Source: Macropodus opercularis
Lineage: Eukaryota; Chordata; Actinopteri; Anabantiformes; Osphronemidae
Length of the DNA stretch: 64,000 nt
Direction: 5' to 3'
Assembly (NCBI GenBank): GCA_030770545.1
Contig: CM061098.1
Span: forward strand, 8,749,501-8,813,500
The position numbers were made by a program, and so were the translations under genes. Positions 24,101 through 35,560 of this stretch are shown here, one piece after another. The first letter of the stretch is position 1, and every line of letters begins with the position of its first letter. Below the pieces are notes generated by a model, which searched no databases, was not told the DNA's origin, and worked only from the letters and a program-made list of their open reading frames with translations.

Positions 24101-27100
24101 TGTTGGCTTTGCTTGTCTGAGGCTTCTTGTGTTTTACTTAAAGCTTGTTTGCTGATGTCTGAAATCATCAATGTCTCTGTTTTTTGTTTCAGAAGTTGAT
24201 TCTCTTGTTGGAGAGCAAGTAGTTCTGCAACCACATCCGTTGTTCCTGCATTTTGACTCCACTCATTTTCTCCCATCACACAAGCAGAGTCACTGCTAGT
24301 TTTGTCTGAATCTACAGTGTCTGATTGCTGTGACCCAAGCGACTGTGCTTCACTGCTAGCAGATGTTGAAGTTTCATCATCAGATGTCCCAGTGTTTGGT
24401 TGACCTACTTCTCTTTGTGCATTTAAATCCTTTTCTGTCAAGGTGACAACACACTCCTTTTCCTGGTTTGGGAGAAACCCTGAGATTTCCACTGACCTCT
24501 CATCTTGTATCTCCCTTTTTTGTTCTGCATCCTGAACGTCTTTGGACATCACCTCAGATTTTTCTCTTTCTTCTTGCTCACTTTTGGCTTTGAGTGCGTC
24601 CAGCTCTTGTCTGTGGCGCTGCAGTTCCTCTCCTTGGTGGACAAGGGCGTTCTCCTTCTCGTGCAGCTCTGTTAGAAGGGCTGAGATATGCTGGCTCTGC
24701 TTTTCGAAGGCCATTGTTAGCTGCTGTGTCTGACGTGTTACCTAAAAACAAAATAAGGACAGTGAGAGAAAACGCTGGTAACAAGGTACACTCATATTTC
24801 TGTAATAAGTTAAACAAATAGAAGGTTCACAAAATGTTTTTGTTCTGATCTCTATTGAAATGTATGAAACACATTGCAATCGGATGACATTATTAAGCCC
24901 AGCATGGTGTTTCTTTGTATCTAATTTTCTTGAATGATACTGATCACGATGTTTCCTTCAAATTAGAATATGTTCATGAAAAATGAACACTGATGAGTAT
25001 CATCATGAGTAAGTCAAGTGAAGTGTAGGCAGATGTACAGTATGTAGGAAGTATTAGGGATCTAAACAATATAAGATGACCGTCAATATTTACCTGGCTC
25101 TGCAGGGCCTCCAGTTTAACCTGGGACTGGCTAGCTCGTTCTCTCTCCTTTGCATTCTCCTTCTCCAGGCGCGCCACCTCTTTTTCTAGCACCACCTTTC
25201 TGTGATCTGACAGGGAAGACCCTTCCAGACAGGTTTTACTCGTATCTTGTAGGGCAGAGGTCACGTGACCTGATTCCCCTTCAACTGATACAGGAGAATG
25301 TTCAGAATCTGTCACCATCTGATGTTCCTGCATGACTTCTGCTGTTACCTGAGAAACAAGCGTGTTGCGTTGGTTTGTAGACTGACAAAGGAGGTGGTGC
25401 TGCACTGGCGAATTGATGCGCTGGTTGTCTTCACAGTAAACGACATTGGAGTTGAACTCATCATCACGGAGAGTTAAGTAGGTAAGTGGACTGTTTTGAA
25501 CTTTATTGTCTACCAATAAATCTTCTTTTCTTCTGTGCTTTACTTCTTCAAGTTCAGCTTTAAGGTGAGAAATTGTCATGCTGAACTCCTCCTTTAGTTC
25601 TGTGTCTTTGACTGCCATTTGATGCCGCTCCTCTTCCTCTCTCTTCCGCTCTTCTCTTTCCATGGCCAGCTGAGCTTTCACCTCTGCTAACTGTTTTTTC
25701 AGCTGCATATTAAGTTCTATCATTTCACTCTCCCTTTCTTCAATTACATTGTTTTTCTCCTCTCTTTGTTTCTCCTCTCCTTCTTCTCTGCTTTTCTTTA
25801 TCTCAGTTTGCAAAGCAGCCATATCCTTCCTCAGCCTTTCGGTTTCAGCTCTTTCACTCTCCAGCTGTACCCTCCATACCTTCTCCTGCTCTTCTTTCTC
25901 CACCACCTGGGCAGCACGTTTACGGCTGAGCTGTTTGAGACGTGTCCTGGCTTCTGCCTCGGCTCGTCGTTGGGCTTCCAGGTCCTCAAGCCGTTTTTGG
26001 AGTTCTTCTTGCAAATCACGCAGTTCTGAACGCAGCACAGCATTCTCCCTCTTGAAATCCTCAGAAGCCTTGGCAGGATCTGACATAGAGGTGTTAGTTG
26101 TTGTATCAGCAGCAGAGAGTGAGGAAGTAGGTATTACAGGATCAAACGCCGTGTGCTTGCTTGTCCCAGAGCTTTCACAGTCTGTCACGTCATTTCTACA
26201 CTGGTTCTCTTCCTCATTATATCCACTTTGGTGTTCTCTCTTTTGAAAACTCTCAGAGCCTGGAGAGTTAAGAACAGTGATGTGCTCAGAGTCGATCCCC
26301 TCACCAGGCTCTCTGTCAGTGGGGTAAGATGCTGAAATCTGCACCCTTCTCTCATTCACGCCGTCGTCTCTTTTCCACTCAGCTTGGGAGGCAGGGGTTG
26401 CCCTTGTGGTGTGAGTTGATGGTCGAGAATGAAGAGAGTAAGAAGATTGTGAAGAGTAACTCGGTCCCACAGAGCAAAACTGAACAGGTTGTTGTAGGGG
26501 GATTGCAGGTCTTTGCTCTGGATTTGAAATGAAACACCAAACCACATGTTTTCTTATTACAGATAAAGGATTCAGTAACAAAATAACTGTAAGCTGTAGA
26601 AAAGAAAGTGTATATAAAGAGCTCATTTGTTTTTGTTTTATGAAAAACAGAAAATGAATTCATTAATAACTAAATTGTAATAGTTAATATAATTTATATA
26701 TTGTGTATATATAAATTACTTTACTCTAAATCTGACAATCAAGAAGTCCTACCAATTACTGCTACATGGTCTCATGGTGGAAGAGAACAGACCAAGGTCA
26801 ACAACTAACCACATTAGCGTAGTCATTGTCAATATGCATCAGTAACCTATTTGTCCAGCCTCCTACCCACAGCTCATTCCTCACCCTGCAGTTCCTTGAT
26901 GAGACGCAGGGCATCGACTTGCTCTTCTGCCAGTCTTTTCCCCTCCTCCTCCAGGGCTCGCGCTCTCTTCTTGCTCTGCTCCAGATTCACAGCCACACCC
27001 TCTGCCTCACGCACCGCTTCCTAATGTGAGGGTAAAAAACACAAATGACGTGGAGTGAGCATATTCAAATTATCTGCACTGAGATATGTTAGTACAGATG

Positions 27101-30100
27101 CCGTACTGATGTTGCATTCTGCATACGATACGTGTAACAAACAGACAACTAATCCTCCTAGCTTTTTAAAAATTATCTGACACTACCTACACCTTACTTG
27201 TTGTTCATTTATCTTAGACTGTCATTGAAATGACTGATTGATTAGAAATTGTATGTATAATATACACCCACTGCTCAGCAAACGAATAACTGACACATGC
27301 AGACCTTGACACACTAGACTTGGCATATCAGCGTCTGTGTATATTACCATTAGTTTGGCTTGAGTCTGTGCTTCTTTCTTCAGGCTTTCCTGCAGCTGTT
27401 TCTCCGTCCACTGCAGTTTTTCTTTCAGTGTGTCCAATTCTTTCTCCAACACCTGCTTCTGTAGAGACAGCTGATAAAGGATATTATGACTCAATGGCTG
27501 ATAAATAACAGAGAAAATAAAAGTAAAGAAGGCTGGATGTAACACGCATGAGAACAAAAGAAGGTACAGTAGAAGCAGCACGAACAAATGGAATAAATGA
27601 ATGGCTGTTGAAGACCAGGGAAAGGAACAGGAAGCAGGAGAGCAATCAGTGATCAATAGCGAGCATAAGTCATGTCTAATGTATTGTCTACCTCCCGTAT
27701 TAATCTGATCAACTGTCCACAAGTACTTGTGTGTATATGTATGTAGCACTAATATCAATGTGCAACATTACTAAATAGTTTTGAGCAGTCACATTAAATT
27801 TAGTTATGAAAGATTTATACCTTGCATTGCAGTACATCAACCTTTACAGTCGTTATTTGTTTCCTCTGCCTGGTTATGCTAGTACATGATTTATCTGCGT
27901 GAATCATTGAGGACGAGGGTAAATACAGCTGACACTGGGGTGTTTGTTTGACTGAGCCCAGAAATATATGACGTACCCACGACTTATCTCAGGAAGCAGA
28001 TGTCAAACCACTGCTCATGAATTAGGACCACGTGAGTTTTACTATGAATTTATTCATGGCGTTTAAATAAAGAGAACCTTTAAAGTAAAACGCAAATTAT
28101 GACCAGGAATGGATGTTTGTGCAATCTGCATCATTGAGTCATTTAATGTAGTTGATTTGTTTTGACACAAAAGGAGCCTGTATTGACTGCTTACTCTTTG
28201 TTGCCTTGTTACATATAACATGATGTCACCTATGTGTTTTAAAATATGTATTTAACATTGTGGGCAGAATCAGTGCTCATTGCTAAGATTTATTACGCTA
28301 AAGCGAAAAGCTAGAGATTAAAATGTGTTATCGTTCTGCTGAAGAACACACAACATTCCTTCACACAAAAGAAATCCAAACAATAAGAAAAGTAACGTAC
28401 AACAGCATGTCTTAAAGGCCCAACACATTCCTGCTTCTCTATGCTCATGCAAATTTCCTCAAACACACACCCTCTTACAAGTCTGTCAATGATATTCACC
28501 TTCATACGGCCACCATGCCTTCACACCTATGATGATGAGAACTCAATTTCCCAAACAAGTTATGAGTCATTATTTTGATTCATGCTTTCAAAACAAAGTC
28601 ATTCTGTGCTGTCAAACGCAATCACACAGTCATTACCTTCAATCTTTCCACTAGGGAGGAGCCAAGAGGAGAGAAGGACGTGGAAAAAAGAGTGGGTGGG
28701 GGAGGAGAAAATGGCAAAACAGAGAGCAAGAGATAACAAGAATAAGAAGAAAGTGTCGGACAAAGACTGAGATAAGCTCATGGACCTTTGGTACAAATAA
28801 CACAAGTCCCAAGAGAAAGAAAGAGACAGAGAGGTGACAAACAAAAAGCAGGAAAGAGAAACAGGAAATTGCTGAAAAAACAGAACAGGCATACAAACAA
28901 GATATATATAACAATATAGATAAAATAAGATTATATCATGTTGGTACTAGATTCAAAGTCTTTGTTCAAATCTGACAAAACCCGGTTTACCTTGGTAAGT
29001 GTATGTGTATGGAAAGGCATATTAGAAGGCTCGTTTTCAACTTCATGAGCAGGTTTTGTGTGTGTGCTTCCTGTGTGTTTTTACCTTGTCAGCCTGAGCC
29101 TGCAGGGCATTGTGAAGTGTCCTGGCTTGCTGGAGCTCCTGGCTGAGTTTGTTCATCTCCTGCTGATGTTGCTTTTCCTGACACTGCCGCTCCTTCTGAA
29201 ACTCCATCAAATCCTAAAGCATACAAAAAATCTATTTGCAACTAAAGCAACAAACATTTTACATGTAAGAATATAACAGAATAGTAACATGCAACCTACA
29301 ATTACCAATTTGATTTAGCTGTTTTAGTCAAGAATTGTTTCTCATTTCTCTTCCTTTCGAATCATATGATCCATCAGTCTCACCCTCTGATGTTGTTTCT
29401 CCAGCTCCTTAACGCGCTGCTGATGCTGTAGTCGGCTGCTCTCAGCATTTTGCCTGTGACATTTGAGCTCCTCTTGGACCTGCTTCAGACGCTGCTCAGC
29501 TCCCAATGCCTGTCACGAATTATACATAAATGTTATATTACATATACGTGATTATAAATTAAAATTATTATTATAAATTATTCCTTTTTGTTTTTTTAGT
29601 GTGCATTAATTGCACATTTTTAGGCAGGAAAACAGAACTAGATACAAATTTCCATCAACATGTCACATCTTTGAATAAACCTACATATAGATCACATTTT
29701 AGGCCTTGGTTTTATGTGATGTGTCTGTTTGTTTTCCTTTGTAGGAGCTTTGGCTGCGGCTCCCAGTCTATCCTGAGCATTGAGCACGGTTTATTCAATA
29801 CTGGAAAATATCAGCTAAATAATTGTATAGTACTTAACATTGTCAAAGTTCCGGATAAGTGATGGTGAAATAAGTAAAATATTCCTAACATGGCCCAACA
29901 GGGCAAGAAATGTTTTAACATCTGTTCACAAACTTTTCAACTTGAGGAAGATACCGATTAATAAAATAATAGCATTTGTTTACCCGTTCACTCTCCTGGG
30001 CTATGCGGGTTTGTGTTTTCTGCAGGCTGAGCTCTTTGGCAGCCAGTTCCTTCTTGCATTGCATCATTTCTCCCTGAGTCACCTTCAACATAGAGTCCTT

Positions 30101-32089
30101 CACAGACAACTCCTCTTCCAAAGAAGACACATGACTCCGGATTTCTGATAAAGACTCTGTCAGGTGAACCAGACATACAGAGAGACATAAACATAAAATA
30201 TTTAGATGTGAACCAAGTATGGGAGTTAGAAAAAAATGACATTACAGAACATCACAATTTTAAAACAACACTAAAAACCTAATAAGCTAAAAATCTGTGT
30301 TGCATTAGTCTTAGCGGGCGTGTTGTGTTGCACACAGAGTATTCCGCAAATGCATAATAAAAACAATATGCCTAGAGACAGTCCGTTGTTTTGTAATGTC
30401 ATAAAGAACCACACCTATTTGTTAAAGCTATAAGTCAGTGCATTTCCTACAAATTACCCTTTGATTATTGTGTAAAACCATCACAGCCTTCCAGAGGAAA
30501 CACTGTGTATGCATTATTATCTGTAAGGATTGGACGTGACAATTGATTTTTTAGAGCTAATGAGTAGTCAGCAACACGACAACAACTCAGTGTGAGTGAG
30601 GTTTAATGAGGTCGATCCATACTGACTGACTGGTTCACTGACAATGGTTGTTTATTCTGTATATTCTGTCTACATTGCTTATGTTGAATCAGTTAAAAAT
30701 TAAAGGATTTGTTGTCTTAATAATCTAACTATTAATAATCCAATTAAAACATTGCGTTTTACTAGAATCTACTACAGAGTATACACCCACATTATAACTC
30801 CTATCTAAAAAACTCATATTAATGAAAAGAGGAGTGTGATAAAAACAGATGAGCAAAGCGCCTGTAAAAACAGTAAAGCAAACACTGCACACCCCTACCC
30901 TGCTGTGCCCCAGCAGCTAATTGTTTCACAAGGGACTGTCCCCTTCCCCCTCTGACTAAACACACAAACCCAAGAGAAGTGTTGCACTATATCACAATTA
31001 TAAAGTGTACAAAGACATACTCTACATGACAAAGTTGGCCTGGGAATGGGCAAAGGAGAGCGTCTGGGATTTCACCACAGCCTCTTATGTAACACGTGTT
31101 GCTGACGCAGTGCTTGAAAATTAACACCAAAGTGCAGAAGATTGAATTATTTGGTCCTTTTGCAACTGCTTAGGTTTATCTATTAATCTTCTATGCCAAA
31201 GATCTCCACTAATTAAAACCACCCCAAGAGAGACCTCAGTTCCTACATGAAAAGAAATCTGCCAAGCTGTTCCATTACTGAGACATTTATAGCTATAATG
31301 TATTTGTGTATGGTTGTATGGATTTAAAATGATCTAAGAATACTACTAATATTTTACTAGTATTATTAATAATAAAACTGGAAGTTTGCTGGCCATCTCT
31401 CAGGTAAAATTCAAGACCATCTGAGCTTAGATACTGGAACTTTCAGGCATTGGAACAATCCAGCTATTTACAGGTTGGACAAAAACAAACTTCAATAAAC
31501 AGCATCTGAAAAGCCATTATTCTAAAACGGTTTATACAGATGGCTATAAAGTCATGTGTGAAACTGTTTAATTACAAAAACTAAACACACAAAATAAAAG
31601 TACTGAAAACGTGTAAACCTCAGCTCATGATGGGTCTGGTTTTTACTTTCAATTACTCAGAATAACGTTTAACCATGCTCACTGTCTGTCTCTGTCCTGG
31701 GGTCAGTCTCCCTTTCACAAACCCTCTCCTGTGACTGGGCTTGACTGACGACATGAGTGAGGGGTGTCTGGGGAGAAGATGGGGATCGTCTTCTGGCGGC
31801 TGGCCTGGACTCATCCCGCTCCCACGGAAACACAGACAAGGGGGTGGAGAAGGTCTCTGATTGGGATGTACTCTTGTATTGCTGTTGGGGCGATGAAGCT
31901 GTAGCCATGTCTGAGAACTGGAGCCGCTGGTGACAGGAGAAAAAAGTATATACAACTTATACTTAATAAATAAAGATCAAATAAAGGATATATATATATA
32001 TATATAAAATAGCGTTGGAGTTCAAGCTCTTACTTAAAGTTAACTTAAAGTATATACAACTTATACTTAATAAATAAAGATCAAATAAA

Positions 32090-32129
<40 letters not shown>

Positions 32130-33758
32130 GCGTTGGAGTTCAAGCTCTTACTTAAAGTTCTAAGTCTAAGCTCTTAATGTCAACAGAGCCAAAAAGTAAA
32201 ACCAGAAAAAGCGACACTAACATTAATGACACATTTTGAAATTTATATATACATACAGCATGCTCACAAGAATGTTTAGCTTCTGTTTACTGTAGCGTAA
32301 AAACATGTAAAATAAAACAAAACACGTATTATGTTATTCTTTAAATCAGAAGATGCAACAGTACTTTCAGTGAAAGTGAGAGTTCAGCTTAAACAAGATG
32401 AACTAAGTTAACCCCTACATTAAGAAAACTACAGCTTCACAATCAACCTATACCATAAGATCATGCTGGTGCTTACTCTGACATGAAGTGCACGGCTCTG
32501 TCCTTCATCTCGCTGCCCTGCTCGCTCCTCTTTTCTGCTACCTGTGGGACAAAAACACAGCATATGAACTAACGCCACTCAAAAGTTCTGACTGAAATGC
32601 AGCACTGAAAAACCTCAGTGTTTTACAAACAAGAGAGCAAATCAAAACAAAACGATCCCTAGACAGTGTAGGGTTAGGGAAAGATGGGAGCTAGGAGTTT
32701 ATTTATAGTTTATTTATGGTCACTTGGGAGTTTTGTGGTTTTCCGTTTCATTTTCCAAACTGTACAGCGCATTAATAACGACATCAAAACCTTCAGAGAC
32801 AAAAAAGAAACATAATAAAAGAGATAAACGACTGTACCATTATGCTCCCAGGGTGAGTGAGTATTCCAACAGGGTGTGGAATACAGAGTGGTGTCAGCTG
32901 ACAACTTCTCCAGCTCTGCCTCCAGCCTGCCAGAGCCATGGAAGAAAGATAAGAGAAAAAACTGAAGATGAACCATGTAAGAAAGACGGACCACAACGTA
33001 GTAAAATAAGTCCATTATTGTCACTGTGCATACAGCGCCAACAGATTTAATGATTTTTAAACTAGCAATTTATTACCAGCTATGTTATCGCGAAAGTACA
33101 AACCCAATGGATAAAAAAAGATTAATTTTGCTTATTTACACTGGTGCTAACCTTTTGACTTCCTGGGTCAGTTTGCTGTTGAGTGTTCGAGCAGAATCGA
33201 GTTGGCCTTCCAAAGAGCATACTTGAGCCTGCTTGATTTGAAGCTCCTGCGTTAGGCGGTCACGGCTAGTGACTGCTGCCTTAGCCTCATCCCGAACATT
33301 CTGGAGCTCTCTCTGCATAGACTGGAGCTCCACACGTACCTCCTCATACTATACAGACGGAGAAAGAGCAGAGCATAGTTCAAACACAGCAGAATGAAAC
33401 CTACCAAAAAGAAATTTGAGTTAAAATTTTACACTTAATTAATACATTACATCACTCTATTCCATTGATGGCAACATATCTGTTTATTTAATTAGCAATC
33501 AACTGTGAATATACTGTTCAGTTATGTTTCATTCCACCAGGCTTTGATTGGAACACTATTATATAATTCAAAAATCCAAGAAAGCTACATGTGCACCTTC
33601 ACAGTTTGTTTTTCATGGGTGGCATAAAGGTTATCCAACTGCAGTTGCTTCTGCTTGTTCTCTCTAGATAGTCGCTCCTGCTGGACCTGGAGCTCCTTCA
33701 CTTTCTGCAGGACCCGTCCAGACAGCCCCACAGTCCAGTCTTCCTCAGCCCAGCTCAT
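18141..33758 (-). CDS. cenpf: centromere protein F, short form
   Basis: Sixteen coding exons on the minus strand assemble in phase: 33597-33758, 33152-33348, 32838-32926, 32477-32541, 31674-31917, 29984-30156, 29384-29509, 29085-29213, 27348-27470, 26885-27020, 25094-26517, 23914-24741, 19632-19945, 19236-19329, 18413-18893 and 18141-18256. The product is 1566 residues. The N-terminus MSWAEEDWTVGLSGRVLQK matches human CENPF (MSWALEEWKEGL), and ELQQARTLHNALQAQADK matches its later coiled coil. Near the C-terminus, EYEPYGLPEVVMKGFADIP (about 1517-1535) matches the conserved human EFEPEGLPEVVKKGFADIP. CENPF is a large coiled-coil protein of the outer kinetochore and nuclear envelope that binds microtubules and dynein regulators in G2/M. 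This copy is about half the length of human CENPF (about 3100-3200 aa) and ends in EEETD rather than a farnesylated CaaX box. The last exon ends at a clear TGA. Confidence 0.92.
20368..20437 (-). repeat. tRNA-like module A, copy 1
   Basis: The minus strand has an A-box-like TTGGCCGAGCGGTTGATC (20413-20430) and a B-box GGTTCGAACCC (about 20376-20386) at tRNA spacing. The anticodon arm would have an oversized loop, so this is a tRNA-derived relic rather than a working tRNA gene. Confidence 0.65.
20510..20583 (-). repeat. tRNA-like module B, copy 1
   Basis: The minus strand reads AGTGGCCTAGTGGATAGTGC (A-box-like) followed by GAGTTCAATCCCC (B-box-like). It differs from module A and lies about 140 bp from it. 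Confidence 0.6.
20651..21420. repeat. internal direct repeat of the TIR element, copy 1
   Basis: A segment with the core GCCCGCTAAACGGGTTCG occurs at about 20651 and again at about 21032 (period 381), each followed by similar sequence through AACCTGTGTGAGTTTC and ACAATTGTTGAATT. The core can form the stem CCCG/CGGG. Confidence 0.8.
21561..21632 (-). repeat. tRNA-like module C, copy 1
   Basis: The minus strand holds a B-box-like AGTTCAAATCCCGC preceded by GACTCTCCCGCAAGAGACC. The A-box part is weak, so this is the least certain of the three modules. Confidence 0.4.
22268..22337 (-). repeat. tRNA-like module A, copy 2
   Basis: The second element copy has the same module as 20368-20437 with substitutions: A-box TGGCCAAGCGGTTAATC and an intact GGTTCGAACCC. 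Confidence 0.65.
22411..22490 (-). repeat. tRNA-like module B, copy 2
   Basis: Counterpart of 20510-20583. The B-box has changed to GGTTCATTCCCC, so it is more decayed. Confidence 0.5.
22555..23230. repeat. internal direct repeat of the TIR element, copy 2
   Basis: The GCCCGCTAAACGGGTTCG core recurs at about 22555 and 22931 (period 376), matching the pair in the first element copy. Confidence 0.8.
23364..23431 (-). repeat. tRNA-like module C, copy 2
   Basis: Almost identical to 21561-21632, including the B-box-like AGTTCAAATCCCGC on the minus strand. Confidence 0.4.
31946..32160. repeat. 104-bp tandem duplication with (TA)n in a cenpf intron
   Basis: The segment beginning GTATATACAACTTATACTTA and ending CTCTTACTTAAAGTT occurs twice with a period of about 104 bp. 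Each copy has a (TA)n tract, about 9 units in the first and 15 in the second. Confidence 0.9.
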
Positions 33759-35330
33759 CTCTTTTTACCTGAGCCTGACAGGGTTGAAAAATATCAGTTT
33801 TACTTCTGAATTTGCATTTGCCTAAATAACAAGATTCCCACATTTCCTTTTAATCATAAAGGAAACATGTTTTCTGAGAGGTGGTTGTGGTTTATTAAAT
33901 TTGGCATACACAAGAAAATGTGTCAGCTGACCTGAGGTTCCTGTTTGACAGATCCAGAATTACACTGTTCCTGGAGCCATTTGACCAAATCAACCAGCAA
34001 CACAGTCTGAAACTAAAAGGAAGTGCAGTCCTTTAAAATAATACACAGCTATTGTATGTTCACCTTTTTGTAACAGAAGATTCAATCCACATCACATAAA
34101 TCCAATCATATTTTAGCCATCTATGCCTCTGGCTGTGAGTCCTCCTCTTGAATACGTTATGTTGCTAAGGCTTTGATCCCTTGAGGAGATGCCGTTTGTC
34201 ACCACTGGGCAGTTGTGAGTCAGTGTTTTCCAACACAAGCTCCCTGTTATGTTTACACAGCATTTCAAGTTAAGAATAAATCCTCTCTCTCAAACCTCTG
34301 CATAAACAGTTATATATTCAAATACAAAGGTTTTGGATCCAAATAGTCTACATCAAATGTGCATGTATCAGAACTGTGTATATATGAGTAGACAATGTGC
34401 GGTTTGTGCACACATACGCACTTTAAATGTGCACGCAGTAATGAAGAAAGGAATGAAGAAAAGCCTGACTGAAAACAAGGGCCTGACAAAACCTGCGAGC
34501 TTAAGAGGCGGTATACAAGTCAGGGCTCAAACTATATTATTGTTATTCACCAATTAATAGTAAATTATATATAAATATCAATTTATTGAATACATGACAT
34601 TTCCACATGCATCATTTTGTAGAAATAGCATTTTCAAATCTCCAATCTGCAAATTAACAATAAAAGACAAAATAAGCAAATATGAGAAGTGTGGACTGAA
34701 GATGCTGTAATCCATTACTTGTGATGTACTTCAGATCTACTTTGTTTCGGTTAATTTATCTAAAAGTAAGATTCTGATGTTTTCAGACTATTTATTGAGC
34801 TTGAGACAAGTGAGATATTTCCCTGAATTTGAGGTTCAGATACATCCAATTCAAACTAGAGACCTTTGATGCAGATTATCCCTCTTCTCATATTTCCCCT
34901 ACAGTCAACTTGCAAATGAAAAGGCACCTGCATGACACGACTCAACGTGAAAACGTCAGAAAATAAACACAGCTGCCCTGAAAGTAGAATAGTTTATTCA
35001 TTTCCCCTCTGCTGACCCAGAGGCAGAGACACTGGCCTACACTGAGCCACCTTGCTTTACTGCACCATCGCGAGCTTCAAACACAACAAACGATGACTCA
35101 CAAAGAGCAACGTCACATGTCAACAGGTTAATGACATGTTACAGATCATCGTGAACAGCGTCGGCGGCGGAGCCAGAACAAGACCGTGTCCACTTACCAC
35201 AGGTCCCCGTCGGCTGTCGGCGTTTGGTCCATCAGCGGCCAGTAACCGACATTAACCTAGCAGAAATGCTACAAGCTAGCCGCACAATGAAGCTACTTAC
35301 CATTCACTGTGGAGCGACAAAGAGCGTCAA
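33759..35330 (-). promoter_or_regulatory. cenpf leader exons with a split upstream ORF
   Basis: On the minus strand the start-codon exon begins at 33774 after a CTGTCAG acceptor. An upstream exon fits 33932-34012 (acceptor CTTTTAG, donor GTCAGC; 81 nt). A first exon ends at 35301 with the strong donor GTAAGT. The last three bases of the first exon are ATG, so splicing joins ATG to 27 open codons and then 9 codons more, ending at a TGA that overlaps the main start out of frame. The exons are inferred from splice signals only. Confidence 0.45.
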
Positions 35331-35439
35331 CCGCTGGAAAGACACTGACAAAGCTGTGACTTCACCGTTTATGGGAAACAATAGTTTTCTGATGTGATAA
35401 GACGGCAGCTGGACACAGAACCGCGCTAACGTCACAAAC

Positions 35440-35560
35440 TAACTGACAGTTTTCATGCAAGAAGCCGCGCGTCTCACGCAGATGACACACAACGAGAGGC
35501 ACGAGGCGAGGCGGGGCGGGGCCAGTGACGTAGCAGTGGAGTGTTTTGGGAGAAGTCCTC
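35440..35560 (-). promoter_or_regulatory. GC-rich putative cenpf promoter
   Basis: CpG-rich sequence just upstream of the inferred first cenpf exon holds a GC box (GGGGCGGGGCC within 35511-35522) and a CRE-like TGACGTAG at 35526-35533. There is no clear TATA box. It may also act toward rd3, whose coding start is 1.9 kb away on the other strand. Confidence 0.45.

Noticed and set aside
25749..26246. 165-codon plus-strand ORF rich in Ser/Leu/Phe
   Set aside because: Reverse-strand shadow of the Glu/Lys/Arg-rich cenpf coiled coil.
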